Source: Tenacibaculum piscium
GTDB lineage: Bacteria > Bacteroidota > Bacteroidia > Flavobacteriales > Flavobacteriaceae
DNA length: 64,000 nt
Direction: 5' to 3'
Assembly: GCF_021390715.1 (NCBI RefSeq)
Contig: NZ_JAJGWT010000005.1
Span: forward strand, 2,650-66,649
Part shown: positions 18,683 to 27,155 of the stretch, one piece after another
How the letters are laid out: each line of letters opens with the position of its first letter
Position numbering within the stretch: position 1 is the first letter of the stretch
Translations under genes and position numbers: made by a program
The notes under the pieces: generated by a model
What the model was told of the DNA's origin: nothing
Databases searched by the model: none
The model's input: the letters and a program-made list of their open reading frames with translations, nothing else

Positions 18683-19873
18683 ATGAATCAGATTTTAGAC
18701 ACGTACAATCAAATTACAGGTAGCTTTGGAAATCCTATTAGCGCCTTATTAATTATTATTTTAGGATGGTTAGTTGCAAAATTAGTTAGATCTCTTATCA
18801 ATAAAATAAGTGATAAAAGTGGTTTAAATAAAACATTAAGTAATAGTAAAATTAGTTTTGGTGATTTAATATCAAAATTAGTGTACTACTTAATTATGAT
18901 TTTTGTTTTTATGATTGCCCTAGATAAATTAGGAATGACAAGCGTTTTAGAACCGATTAAAGGATTATTAAACGGCTTTACTCAATTTATTCCAAACATT
19001 GTAGGCGCAGGACTTGTCGGTTATATCGGTTATATGTTAGCAACAATTGTTTCTGAATTAATTGGGTTATCAGGAGGAACAATTCAAAAATTTGCTCCAA
19101 AATTAAACCTTCCTGAAAATATTAATATTGTTACCATTCTTAAAAAAGTTGTGTTTATCTTTATATTTATTCCGCTTTTAATAGCCGCTTTAAATATTTT
19201 AAATGTTGATTCTATTTCTCAACCAGCAACCAATATGTTAGAGATTTTCTTCGCTGCAATTCCTAAAATATTAGTAGCAACGTTAATTTTAATAATATTT
19301 GTTATTGGAGGTAAATTTTTAAGTAATTTGATTAAAGATTTATTAGACAGTTTAAATCTTAATGAAATATTAAAAAGCGCTAATTTAGACTCTTTTACAG
19401 GTAAAACGAATGTTGAGAAATTAATTGCAAACATTGTATATGCGTTTATCGTATTATTTGGTGTGATGACTGCTATTGATAAATTAGAATTCAGCAAACT
19501 TTCTGAAATTATGAATACGGTTTTAAATCTTGCAGGAAATATTTTATTCGGATTACTTATTTTAGCGATCGGAAATTGGATTGCAACAATCGCTTCTAAA
19601 AACTTTATGAAAAGTGATAATAAATTTGTAGGAAGTATTGTAAGAGTTGCTATTTTAGCGGTTTTCTTAGCAATCGGTTTAGGTAAAATGGGTATTGCTG
19701 ATGATATTATCAATTTAGCTTTTGGAATAACGCTTGGTGCGGTTGCCTTAACCGTAGTACTTTCTTTTGGATTGGGTGGTCGTGAGGCTGGTGGTAAACA
19801 AATGGAAAAAATATTAAATAAATTTAGCAACAATACAAACCACAACACAACCGATGTTGCGAAAAAAGAATAA
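18683..19873 (+). CDS. Mechanosensitive ion channel family protein
   Basis: Inner-membrane protein of 396 residues with several paired transmembrane helices (first at about 18-37, then repeated TM-helix units near 60-85, 108-135, 150-180, 195-220, 245-270, 285-305 and 330-385). The repeated G-x-L-I-x-x-I-x-F-x-GG pattern and the last segment GITLGAVALTVVLSFGLGGREAGG match MscS-type proteins with the conserved TM-helix repeat rather than the classical MscS beta domain. It probably releases osmolytes on membrane stretch. Its own terminator follows. Confidence 0.75.
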   Translation: MNQILDTYNQITGSFGNPISALLIIILGWLVAKLVRSLINKISDKSGLNKTLSNSKISFGDLISKLVYYLIMIFVFMIALDKLGMTSVLEPIKGLLNGFTQFIPNIVGAGLVGYIGYMLATIVSELIGLSGGTIQKFAPKLNLPENINIVTILKKVVFIFIFIPLLIAALNILNVDSISQPATNMLEIFFAAIPKILVATLILIIFVIGGKFLSNLIKDLLDSLNLNEILKSANLDSFTGKTNVEKLIANIVYAFIVLFGVMTAIDKLEFSKLSEIMNTVLNLAGNILFGLLILAIGNWIATIASKNFMKSDNKFVGSIVRVAILAVFLAIGLGKMGIADDIINLAFGITLGAVALTVVLSFGLGGREAGGKQMEKILNKFSNNTNHNTTDVAKKE

Positions 19874-19912
19874 TGTTAAAATAGTTAGAATAACGGCTAT
19901 CAATTAATTATT

Positions 19913-19939
19913 AAAGCACCTCTATCGAGGTGCTTTTTT
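19913..19939 (+). terminator. Terminator of the channel gene
   Basis: AAAGCACCTC, a TATC loop, and GAGGTGCTTTTTT: a GC-rich stem with a T tail. Confidence 0.9.
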
Positions 19940-20103
19940 GTCAAAATAAAACTGGGATTTTAATTGTTTTTTAAGTATCTTTAGGTGACTTTTAAGCAAT
20001 AAAAGTGTCTTAATTATAGTGAAGATAAATGCCTACTATTTTTCATCAAAAAATAAAAAAATAAAACGAATCGACTTAAACTATTATAAATCTAAATCAA
20101 ATT

Positions 20104-20601
20104 ATGAAAAACATGAAAAAGACCTTATTTTTTATGCTATTTTTAGCTACAATTTCAATGAGTATTGGCTGTAAAACAACCGCTTCAGCAGTAAATACCA
20201 AATTAGACAACAAAACTGAAAAAATCCTAAAAGGAAACTGGACTATTAGCGCAATTAATTACACAGGTGCTAACTTATTTAAAGTGACTTCTTTTAATAT
20301 TGCTGATTCTAACTGTTTTATCGGAAGTAATTGGAGCTTTATTTCAAACAATAATAAAGGACAAATGAGCCTTAATAATCCGAGTACTTCTTGTGTTGAT
20401 TTTAATTCTCCAACGACTTGGTATATCAATAAAGAAGGAAATTTTGTATTAAAAATAATCAATAGCCATAAAGCGAAAAATGTAAATAACGGCTTTGTTT
20501 TAAATATCAATAATTTAACACAAACAAGTTTTGATTTAGTTGATAAAATTAATGTTGCTGGTAGTATCAAAAATATTACTTATTCATTTCAAAGAAACTA
20601 A
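20104..20601 (+). CDS. Lipocalin-like lipoprotein
   Basis: A 165-residue lipoprotein: signal MKNMKKTLFFMLFLATISMS with the lipobox SIGC and lipidated Cys23. The body starts LKGNWTISAINYTG, the typical opening strand of lipocalin-like proteins in Bacteroidota, and contains a likely disulphide pair (CFIG...TSCVDF). The ligand is unknown. Met4 is an equally good start. It is followed 49 bases later by an OmpA-family gene in the same direction, with no terminator between, so they probably form one transcript and act together in the envelope. Confidence 0.72.
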   Translation: MKNMKKTLFFMLFLATISMSIGCKTTASAVNTKLDNKTEKILKGNWTISAINYTGANLFKVTSFNIADSNCFIGSNWSFISNNNKGQMSLNNPSTSCVDFNSPTTWYINKEGNFVLKIINSHKAKNVNNGFVLNINNLTQTSFDLVDKINVAGSIKNITYSFQRN

Positions 20602-20650
20602 TATTGCAATCATTTAACATCAATAAGTACCTAATTTAAAAAGATATATC

Positions 20651-21346
20651 ATGAAAAAAACAATCATTTATAGTTTAGCTGTTGTCGTATTAATAGGTAG
20701 CACATTCACTTCGTGTAGTTCTGTGAAAAATGCTAACAATACTCAAAAAGGAGCGGTAATCGGTACTACCGCAGGAGCGCTTTTAGGAGCAGTTCTTGGA
20801 AATAATTTAGGAAAAGGTAAAAACTCAGAATTAGGAGCTGTTCTAGGAGGCGTTGTCGGTGGAGTTACGGGAGGTGTTATCGGTAATAAAATGGACAAAC
20901 AAGCACGTGAAATTAAAGAAGCACTACCTGGAGCCGATGTCGAAAGAGTTGGCGAAGGAATTATGCTTACTTTAGGTGAAAGTGCCGTTCGATTTAATAC
21001 CAATAAATCAAGCTTAACACCAACAGCACAAGCAAATTTAGATAAATTAGTTCCTGTTTTTGAAGAATATAAAAACACAAATATCGTAATTTACGGATAC
21101 ACCGATAGTACTGGTAGAGCTGAATATAACTTAACACTTTCTGGAAAAAGAGCCGATGCTGTAAAAAATTACTTAACAAGTAAAGGACTTGTAGGAAGTC
21201 GATTTGAAACCAAAGGTTTGGGAATTAACGACCCAATTGCCTCTAACGAAACACTAGAAGGTAGAAGTAAAAATAGACGTGTTGAATTTGCTATTGTTGC
21301 AAACGAACAAATGGTTAAAGAAGCAAAACAAGAAGTGAAACAATAA
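20651..21346 (+). CDS. OmpA-family lipoprotein with glycine-zipper segment
   Basis: Envelope anchor protein. The signal ends STFTSC with lipidated Cys22. Residues ~34-80 are a glycine-zipper membrane segment (GTTAGALLGAVLGNNLG and GVVGGVTGGVIGNK). The C-terminal half (~105-222) is an OmpA domain that binds peptidoglycan, with IYGYTDSTGRAEYN and SGKRADAVKNYL and the closing GRSKNRRVEF. At 231 residues it resembles the YiaD/Pal-like group. It ends in a lysine/glutamine-rich tail. Second gene after the lipocalin-like lipoprotein; the terminator follows at 21366. Confidence 0.88.
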   Translation: MKKTIIYSLAVVVLIGSTFTSCSSVKNANNTQKGAVIGTTAGALLGAVLGNNLGKGKNSELGAVLGGVVGGVTGGVIGNKMDKQAREIKEALPGADVERVGEGIMLTLGESAVRFNTNKSSLTPTAQANLDKLVPVFEEYKNTNIVIYGYTDSTGRAEYNLTLSGKRADAVKNYLTSKGLVGSRFETKGLGINDPIASNETLEGRSKNRRVEFAIVANEQMVKEAKQEVKQ

Positions 21347-21365
21347 GAATTTCGTTGTTTTATAT

Positions 21366-21395
21366 AAAAGGCTACTCAAATGAGTAGTCTTTTTT
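21366..21395 (+). terminator. Terminator after the OmpA-family gene
   Basis: GGCTACTCA and TGAGTAGTC with a T6 tail form a compact stem. Confidence 0.85.
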
Positions 21396-21448
21396 GTGCA
21401 ATCAATCCATAACTTTTCATAATTTTGCAAACCTATAAATAACAGCCA

Positions 21449-22900
21449 ATGCCACGTAGAGAACGAAATAAATTTGTAAGAAAGAATCAAGTTTTAGAAT
21501 TAAGAATTGAAGATTACGCTTTTGGAGGAAAAGGAATCGCACGAATAAAATCCGAAGAAGGTAGTTTTGTTGTTTTTGTTCCCAATACTTTGCCAGGTCA
21601 ATTGGTGAAGGCACAAATTAGCAAATCAAGTAAAAAATATGCCGAAGCGAAATTAATTGATGTTTTAGAAGCATCAAAAGATGAAGTAACATTGCCTTAT
21701 CAAGACATTCCTGGAGCGCCTTACATTCAATTACCGATTGAATTACAACATCAATATAAAAAAGAAAGTACCTTATCTTTATTTCAAAGAATAGGAAAAG
21801 TTGAAAATATCGAAGATTTATTTGATGAATTTATCTCTTCTCCAAACGTATTTCACTACAGAAATAAAATGGAATATGGTTTTTCAGCCATTGGATACGA
21901 TAGAGTTAACAAAACCGATGCCGATTTTTTCACCTTAGGATTTAAACGCCGTGGAACTTGGTGGATGGGTGATAATTTAGACAAAGATTCTGGTTTATTT
22001 GATGCGCAAGTTGAAGACAACTTAAAAGTAATTCGTGAATATTGTGAAAAAACAGGTTTAGCGCCTTGGCACGGACCAAAAAGAGAAGGTTTCTTTCGAT
22101 ATTTTGTAGTGCGTAAATCATATAAAACTAACGAATTATTATTCAATTTAGTAACCACTTCACCTGATTTACCAAAATTTGATATGCAAGCTTTTGCTAG
22201 TTTATTAAAAGATATTTTTGGCGATCGTTTAGCAGGATTATTACATACAATTAACGATGAAGTTGGTGATAGAACTATTGCAACCTCAGGAAGTATTGAA
22301 CTTGTTACAGGGAAAGATAAAATTGTAGAAGAGTTATTAGGTTTAAATTTTGAAATCAGTATGAAAAGCTTTTTTCAAACAAATCCTAAATCCGCAGAAA
22401 AATTATACACCAAAGTCGTTGATTACGCTTTAGAAAATAAAGAAGCTGTTGATAATACTGTCGTGATGGATTTATTCTGTGGAACAGGAACAATTGGACA
22501 AATTTTAGCGTCAAGAAGTGAAAATGCTAAAATAGTTGGAGTTGATATTGTCGCCTCTGCAATTGAAGATGCCAAAGAAAATGCCAAACGAAATAAAATT
22601 GAAGGTTTACAGTTTTATGCCGCCGATGTTGGTAAGTTTTTATATGAACATCCTCAATATCAAAATAAAATTAAAACCATTATTTTAGATCCTGCTCGTG
22701 CTGGTATTGCGCCAAAAACATTGCGTAAAATCATCCGATTAAATGCCGATAGAATGGTCTATGTTTCTTGTAATCCTGCAACACAAGCACGTGATACTGA
22801 AGAATTAATGAACGCTGGTTATAAACTTAAAAAGATTAGTTTAGTCGATCAGTTTCCACATACAGCACATATCGAAACCGTTGTTTTATTCGAAAAATAA
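21449..22900 (+). CDS. rlmD: 23S rRNA (uracil-5-)-methyltransferase RlmD, without the Fe-S cysteines
   Basis: SAM-dependent enzyme forming m5U in 23S rRNA. An N-terminal TRAM domain (about 12-75, with DYAFGGKGIAR) is followed by the central domain and the methyltransferase: MDLFCGTGTIGQ binds SAM, DPARAG is the active-site loop, and VSCNPATQARD carries the nucleophilic cysteine. Classical RlmD has a Cys cluster before QLQH; here the same place reads PGAPYIQLPIELQHQYKKE with no cysteine, so the iron-sulphur cluster is missing. Length 483. It leads a probable three-gene operon with two envelope-protein genes, an arrangement frequent in Flavobacteriaceae. Assignment of the exact uridine rests on family similarity. 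Confidence 0.87.
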   Translation: MPRRERNKFVRKNQVLELRIEDYAFGGKGIARIKSEEGSFVVFVPNTLPGQLVKAQISKSSKKYAEAKLIDVLEASKDEVTLPYQDIPGAPYIQLPIELQHQYKKESTLSLFQRIGKVENIEDLFDEFISSPNVFHYRNKMEYGFSAIGYDRVNKTDADFFTLGFKRRGTWWMGDNLDKDSGLFDAQVEDNLKVIREYCEKTGLAPWHGPKREGFFRYFVVRKSYKTNELLFNLVTTSPDLPKFDMQAFASLLKDIFGDRLAGLLHTINDEVGDRTIATSGSIELVTGKDKIVEELLGLNFEISMKSFFQTNPKSAEKLYTKVVDYALENKEAVDNTVVMDLFCGTGTIGQILASRSENAKIVGVDIVASAIEDAKENAKRNKIEGLQFYAADVGKFLYEHPQYQNKIKTIILDPARAGIAPKTLRKIIRLNADRMVYVSCNPATQARDTEELMNAGYKLKKISLVDQFPHTAHIETVVLFEK

Positions 22901-22920
22901 TTTATAAGAAACTTTTTTCA

Positions 22921-23406
22921 ATGAAAAAATATGTATTTACGTGTCTTATTTTAGGGAGTTTTTTTATCGGACTATCCTCTTGTGAAAAAGATGATTTTTG
23001 TGTAGAAAATCCCGTAACGCCCAATTTAGTGCTTCGCTTTTATGATAAAGAAAATACTTCTGAAAAAAAGAAAGTTACTCGTTTTTCAATAATAGCACAA
23101 AATAAAGACAGTCTTTTTGTCAATCAAAATACCGATTCTATAAATATTCCGTTAAACAGTTTGGATAACCAAACTGTTTATACGTTAAAAATGAATGCGA
23201 CCGATAATTTAAGTATCAATAATAAAACAGCAACACTAACTATAAACTATAAGCCCGAAGAAGTTTATGTTTCTCGTTCGTGTGGCTATAAAGTTATCTT
23301 TAATGATGTGAAATTAACGCATACAGGTTGGATTGATAACATATCAACGTCTAAAATAACGACTATTGACAATCAAAAAAAAGCACATGTACAAATATAT
23401 TTTTAA
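22921..23406 (+). CDS. DUF6452 lipoprotein
   Basis: A 161-residue lipoprotein with signal MKKYVFTCLILGSFFIGLSSC and lipidated Cys21. The mature part begins EKDDFCVENPVTPNLVLRFYD, the DUF6452 hallmark, and carries the SRSCGYKVIFNDV strand near the end; Cys27 and Cys117 could pair. The function is not known. It follows rlmD by 20 bases and its end overlaps the start of the DUF6048 gene by 20 bases, implying coupled translation of two proteins that probably work together at the outer membrane. Confidence 0.8.
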   Translation: MKKYVFTCLILGSFFIGLSSCEKDDFCVENPVTPNLVLRFYDKENTSEKKKVTRFSIIAQNKDSLFVNQNTDSINIPLNSLDNQTVYTLKMNATDNLSINNKTATLTINYKPEEVYVSRSCGYKVIFNDVKLTHTGWIDNISTSKITTIDNQKKAHVQIYF

Positions 23407-24145
23407 GTGTATTCTTAGTTCTTGCTTCTTGTTTTTTTCTCTAAATAGTTTTTCTCAAAAAACATCTCAAAAAAGATTAAAAGCGAATACAGAAATTATA
23501 AATAATCAAAAAAATAAAGACGAAAATAAAACCGATTCCATATCTTATAAAACAGGCTATGGCTTGCGTTTAGGAATCGATATCAGCAAACCTGCCCTAG
23601 CCATTTTTGATAAAAGTTATAGCGGACTCGAATTAGTCGGCGATTATCGAATTTCTAAAAATTGGTATATCGCCACTGAAATAGGCTATGAAGAAGAAAT
23701 AACTTTCGAAGATTTTACCAAATCAACCTCAAAAGGAAACTTCATACGACTTGGTGCAAATTACAATGCCTATAAAAATTGGCTGGATATGAACAACGAA
23801 ATTTATGTTGGTTTTCGATATGGTTTTGCAAGTTTCGACCAAACCTTAAATAATTATAAAACAAATGTTGGTACTAATTATTTTGCATCAAATACAATAA
23901 AAACTCCTGTTACCGAAACTGGACTTACAGCTCATTGGACAGAAATTCAATTAGGAATTAAGGTAGAAACTTTTAAAAATCTATTTTTAAGCGCAGGGTT
24001 TTCTTATAAAATAATGATGAGTGTAGATGATCAGAAAAACTTTAAAACACTCTATGCTCCTGGTTTTAATCGTGTTTTTGAAAGCAATACAGGTTTTGGA
24101 TTCAATTATACAATATCCTATTTAATTCCTTTTGTTAATAAGTAA
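23387..24145 (+). CDS. DUF6048 family outer-membrane protein
   Basis: A 252-residue secreted protein: signal MYKYIFKCILSSCFLFFSLN ending SFSQ. The mature part has repeated amphipathic strands (GYGLRLGIDISKPALAIFDK, YRISKNWYIATEIGYEE, NEIYVGFRYGFASF, GFGFNYTISYLIPF) that suggest an 8-10-stranded outer-membrane barrel. ATG at 23387 is chosen over a TTG seven codons earlier because it starts the signal peptide. It overlaps DUF6452 and is its constant neighbour in this family, so the lipoprotein may be a partner of the barrel (inference). Confidence 0.8.
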   Translation: MYKYIFKCILSSCFLFFSLNSFSQKTSQKRLKANTEIINNQKNKDENKTDSISYKTGYGLRLGIDISKPALAIFDKSYSGLELVGDYRISKNWYIATEIGYEEEITFEDFTKSTSKGNFIRLGANYNAYKNWLDMNNEIYVGFRYGFASFDQTLNNYKTNVGTNYFASNTIKTPVTETGLTAHWTEIQLGIKVETFKNLFLSAGFSYKIMMSVDDQKNFKTLYAPGFNRVFESNTGFGFNYTISYLIPFVNK

Positions 24146-24224
24146 TTTCACGATGTACGCTTGATTTTACTAACTTTACAGCTTTTAATGATAAAACTTA
24201 TTAACACTTTTAAGATATTTAATA

Positions 24225-25172
24225 ATGAATAAAATTCCGAGCGTAAATTTAACCGACTTTTTATCAGAAGATAAAAACAAGAAGCAAAAATTTATCAATG
24301 AAATTGGTAATGCTTATGAAAATATAGGATTTGTAGCCTTAAAAGGTCATTTTTTAGATGATGAATTAGTTACGAATTTATATGCTGAAATTAAAAAGTT
24401 TTTCGATTTACCAACGAGTGTAAAAGAGAAATATGAAATTCCTGGTATTGGTGGTCAAAGAGGTTATGTTTCTTTTGGAAAAGAAAGTGCGAAAGGAAAA
24501 AAAGAAGGCGATTTAAAAGAATTTTGGCATTTTGGACAATATGTAGAAGCAAGTTCTAAATATGCCAACATATATCCTGAAAATGTAACGGTTCAAGAAC
24601 TAGAAAATTTTAATAAAGTAGGAGAACAAACCTACAAAATGCTAGAAAAAACAGCCAAATATGTATTGCGTTCTTTAGCGTTACACCTGAATTTAGAAGA
24701 AACTTATTTTGATAAGTATATCAAAAATGGAAACAGTATTTTGCGTCCTATCCACTATCCTCCTATTCAAAGCGAACCTAAAGGCGCTGAAAGAGCGGCT
24801 GCTCATGGTGATATTAATTTAATTACCTTATTAATGGGGGCGCAAGGAAAAGGACTGCAAGTTCAGAATCATAAAGGCGATTGGATTGATGCCGTTGCAC
24901 AACCTGATGAATTGATGATTAATGTGGGCGATATGTTATCGCGTCATAGTAATAATAAATTAAAATCGACGATACATAGAGTAACGAATCCACCGAAAGA
25001 ATTATGGGGAACATCACGTTATTCAATTCCATTTTTTATGCACCCTGTTTCTGATATGAAATTAGATGTTTTAGAAAATTGTATTGATGAGCAAAACCCA
25101 AAACAATTTGAAGATATTACCGCTGGTGAATTTTTAGACGAACGCCTACGTGAATTAGGCTTAAAAAAATAA
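24225..25172 (+). CDS. 2-oxoglutarate/Fe(II)-dependent oxygenase, isopenicillin N synthase-like
   Basis: Non-haem iron oxygenase of the IPNS/DIOX family. The N-terminal DIOX_N region includes GFVALKGH and RGYVSFGKE. The metal triad is His194 and Asp196 (HGD) and His251 (STIHRV), and the 2-oxoglutarate-binding pair is Arg265-x-Ser267 (RYSIPFF). At 315 residues it is complete. The substrate is unknown; bacterial relatives hydroxylate small molecules, and the plant-like annotation as flavonol or gibberellin oxidase should not be taken literally. The gene is 26 bases upstream of a SUI1-like gene in the same direction, ending at a shared terminator. Confidence 0.87.
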   Translation: MNKIPSVNLTDFLSEDKNKKQKFINEIGNAYENIGFVALKGHFLDDELVTNLYAEIKKFFDLPTSVKEKYEIPGIGGQRGYVSFGKESAKGKKEGDLKEFWHFGQYVEASSKYANIYPENVTVQELENFNKVGEQTYKMLEKTAKYVLRSLALHLNLEETYFDKYIKNGNSILRPIHYPPIQSEPKGAERAAAHGDINLITLLMGAQGKGLQVQNHKGDWIDAVAQPDELMINVGDMLSRHSNNKLKSTIHRVTNPPKELWGTSRYSIPFFMHPVSDMKLDVLENCIDEQNPKQFEDITAGEFLDERLRELGLKK

Positions 25173-25198
25173 GCGTAAAAAACAACAATAAAACAAGC

Positions 25199-25522
25199 AT
25201 GGATTTTAAAGATCAATTGAAAAACTTATTTCCCGATCATCAAGAAAGTGAGGTAAAGGTTGAAAAAAAGTCAGCAATTTGGCTACAAGACGACCCAATA
25301 CTTTGTAAATATGAAAAACGCAAAGGAAAACCAACTACTATTTTAGATGGCTACACCGGCGCTACCGAAGATTTTAAAAAATTAGCCAAAGAAATTAAAA
25401 CCAAACTTAGTGTTGGTGGTAGTTTTAAGGATGATAAAATAATTATCCAAGGTGATTATCGCGATAAAATCATGCAAATTTTAAAAGATAAAGGCTTTAA
25501 TGTAAAACGTGTTGGAGGCTAA
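25199..25522 (+). CDS. SUI1/eIF1-like translation factor (YciH family)
   Basis: A 107-residue homologue of eukaryotic eIF1. The SUI1 core spans about 30-105: KRKGKPTTILDGYTGATEDF, KLAKEIKTKLSVGGSFKDD (the conserved SVGGS-K turn), IIIQGDYRDKIMQIL and the closing GFNVKRVGG. Bacterial YciH proteins bind the small ribosomal subunit and may influence start-site fidelity. It ends with a strong terminator. Probably co-transcribed with the upstream oxygenase, with no obvious functional link. Confidence 0.9.
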   Translation: MDFKDQLKNLFPDHQESEVKVEKKSAIWLQDDPILCKYEKRKGKPTTILDGYTGATEDFKKLAKEIKTKLSVGGSFKDDKIIIQGDYRDKIMQILKDKGFNVKRVGG

Positions 25523-25532
25523 TCTAAATCAT

Positions 25533-25574
25533 AAAAAAAGTGTTAGAATTTATCAATTCTAACACTTTTTTTAT
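25533..25574. terminator. Strong terminator after the SUI1 gene
   Basis: AAAAAAAGTGTTAGAATT and AATTCTAACACTTTTTTT form a perfect stem of about 18 bp. Confidence 0.92.
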
Positions 25575-25616
25575 TTTTGATATAATCGAATTTAATCAAA
25601 TCTGTCATATTTAAAC

Positions 25617-25717
25617 TAGTTGCTAGTAGGAGCCTTACGCTCGTACCGTATGTGAATTTATTTTAGATTAAGCTATTTTACTTATAACGGCACAAGCAAG
25701 ATGCTTGCGCTAGCGGT
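25617..25717. repeat. Head-to-head REP pair, unit 1
   Basis: Begins TAGTTGCTAGTAGGAGCCTT ACGCTCGTACCGT in shape and ends ACGGCACAAGCAAGATGCTT GCGCTAGC; the right arm is the inverted complement of the left, about 45 bases apart, so the unit can fold into a long hairpin. A second unit of the same length and about 85% alike lies at 25929-26028. Confidence 0.8.
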
Positions 25718-25826
25718 CTTAAAACCCCTTGTTTTAAAAATAAAAATGCGTCAAACTGAATTTATTTCAGTTTCTCATCCTGATTTGCAACAGTTTTTAA
25801 CTTTTTTTGTAATTTTAGCTCCTTTT

Positions 25827-25848
25827 AACAAGGGGTTTTAACCCCTTG
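25827..25848. repeat. ACAAGGGG palindrome
   Basis: AACAAGGGGTTTTAACCCCT then TG. The half-site AAACCCCTTGTTTTAAAA also occurs at 25721-25738. The same palindrome is found at 56814-56841 after folD. Confidence 0.65.
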
Positions 25849-25885
25849 CCGTCATTTTTTGCCACTATATTTTTTTCAGATGAAA

Positions 25886-25902
25886 TTTAAACAGGCTCTA
25901 AG
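25886..25902. repeat. AAACAGGCTCT motif
   Basis: TTTAAACAGGCTCTAAG matches motifs at 16929-16946 and, inverted, at 51469-51480. It sits between the two REP units. Confidence 0.5.
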
Positions 25903-25928
25903 TATCTTTTAATTTAAGTTTAAAATTT

Positions 25929-26028
25929 TAGTTGCTAGTGCAAGCGTCACGCTTGTACCGTATCTGAAAATATTTTAGATTAAGCTGTTTTGTTATAACG
26001 GCACAAGCAAGATACTTGCACTAGCGGT
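25929..26028. repeat. Head-to-head REP pair, unit 2
   Basis: Left arm TAGTTGCTAGTGCAAGCGTC ACGCTTGTACCGT; right arm ACGGCACAAGCAAGATACTT GCACTAGC. The arms are inverted copies. The unit abuts the 3' end of the cytochrome c peroxidase gene on the opposite strand and could affect its mRNA stability. No RAYT transposase is visible in the window. Confidence 0.82.
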
Positions 26029-26036
26029 GAAAAATA

Positions 26037-27071
26037 CTAACTCTTTTTATAAGATGTAAGTGTTTCTAAAAATAATTTGATACTCTTAATATCAGCTTCT
26101 TCTAACTTTTTATCTAACTGAACTTTTCCCATTATTCTGATGGCATTTTCTAATTCAGCAACACTTCCATCGTGAAAATAAGGTGCTGTTTTTGCCACAT
26201 TTCGTAACGATGGCACTTTAAAAGCATACAAATCAATCGGTTTATTGGTTATTGAGAACACGCCTTTATCAATAACTTTACTTTTAGTATGCTCCCAGTA
26301 AGGTCTTATATCACTACCGAAATTTCGAATTTTACCACCACCAACTAACGGACCATCATGGCAAGAAATACAATTTCGAGACATAAAAATAAACAAGCCT
26401 TTTTTCTCTTGCTGATTTAACGCCTGTTGATTTCCTTTTAAATATTCGTCAAATTTTGAAGGCATTAATAGCGTTCGCTCAAAAGCGCCAATGGCTTTTG
26501 TTAAATTATCAAAATTTATTGGATTCGCTTGATTTGGATACGCTTTTTTAAATAAATCTTGATATTTTTCAATTTTACTGATTTTATCAACAACGGCTTG
26601 TTCGCTTTCCATTGCCATTTCTACAGGATTTAAAATTGGCATTCCTGCTTGTTCTTCTACGGTTTTTGCTCGTGCGTCCCAAAATTGAGCAATATGCAAA
26701 CTCGAATTAAATACCGTAGGCGCATTTCGAGTTCCTGTTTTTCCGTCAACTCCTTTTGATACAGCTTCGGTATCAGCACCAAAATTATCTAAATCATGAC
26801 ATGATGCACAACTAATCGTATTATCTTTTGATAATCTTTTTTCTTCAAATAATAGTTTTCCTAAAAATATTTTTTCATCAGTAAGCTCATTAAATGTAAC
26901 ATAACCATTTGCTGGCAATGGCGAAAAAATTTTGTTTGCTTCGGATAATAAATTCTTATAATCATCTTTTTTAGGGATTTTAACCAATTCTTCCTTTTTA
27001 TTACAGGAATAAAAAATAACCAAACTAATAAGTAATATGATCTTAAAATTAAAAAAACAGTTATTATTCAT
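26037..27071 (-). CDS. Dihaem cytochrome c peroxidase-type lipoprotein
   Basis: Envelope haem protein of the CcpA/MauG family that reduces hydrogen peroxide or oxidises a partner. Two c-type haem sites are visible: CASCH (Cys88, Cys91, His92) and CISCH (Cys234, Cys237, His238). The signal ends IFYSC with Cys23 as the likely lipid site, so it is probably outer-membrane- or periplasm-facing. GTRNAPTVFNSSLH and APYFHDGSVAELENAI are typical for the family. Length 344 is normal. It is divergent from two HmuY genes and shares a 16-base promoter core with them, suggesting linked haem- or iron-responsive expression (inference). Confidence 0.9.
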   Translation of the reverse strand: MNNNCFFNFKIILLISLVIFYSCNKKEELVKIPKKDDYKNLLSEANKIFSPLPANGYVTFNELTDEKIFLGKLLFEEKRLSKDNTISCASCHDLDNFGADTEAVSKGVDGKTGTRNAPTVFNSSLHIAQFWDARAKTVEEQAGMPILNPVEMAMESEQAVVDKISKIEKYQDLFKKAYPNQANPINFDNLTKAIGAFERTLLMPSKFDEYLKGNQQALNQQEKKGLFIFMSRNCISCHDGPLVGGGKIRNFGSDIRPYWEHTKSKVIDKGVFSITNKPIDLYAFKVPSLRNVAKTAPYFHDGSVAELENAIRIMGKVQLDKKLEEADIKSIKLFLETLTSYKKS

Positions 27072-27091
27072 TATTTTTTTCTTTTTTTTTC

Positions 27092-27121
27092 TTTGATTTT
27101 ATGTTAAAATAAATACATTTG
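27092..27121 (+). promoter_or_regulatory. Promoter of the HmuY operon
   Basis: TTTG (27092-27095), 18 bases, then TACATTTG (27114-27121): a nearly ideal Bacteroidota promoter, 34 bases before the first HmuY start codon. Confidence 0.7.
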
Positions 27122-27129
27122 CAAATATA
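27122..27129 (-). promoter_or_regulatory. -7 box of the cytochrome c peroxidase promoter
   Basis: On the minus strand TATATTTG, placed directly against the plus-strand box so that TACATTTGCAAATATA contains both. It is 51 bases from the peroxidase start. No -33 match is visible. Confidence 0.5.
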
Positions 27130-27155
27130 ATAGAATTAATCTAAATAAATATAAG

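Noticed and set aside
19219-19848. A long antisense frame inside the mechanosensitive channel gene
   Set aside because: It is the complement of a clear membrane-protein gene; its composition reflects the reverse frame.
25617-26028. CRISPR array interpretation of the repeats
   Set aside because: Only two ~100-bp units with internal symmetry and no regular spacers; no cas genes nearby.
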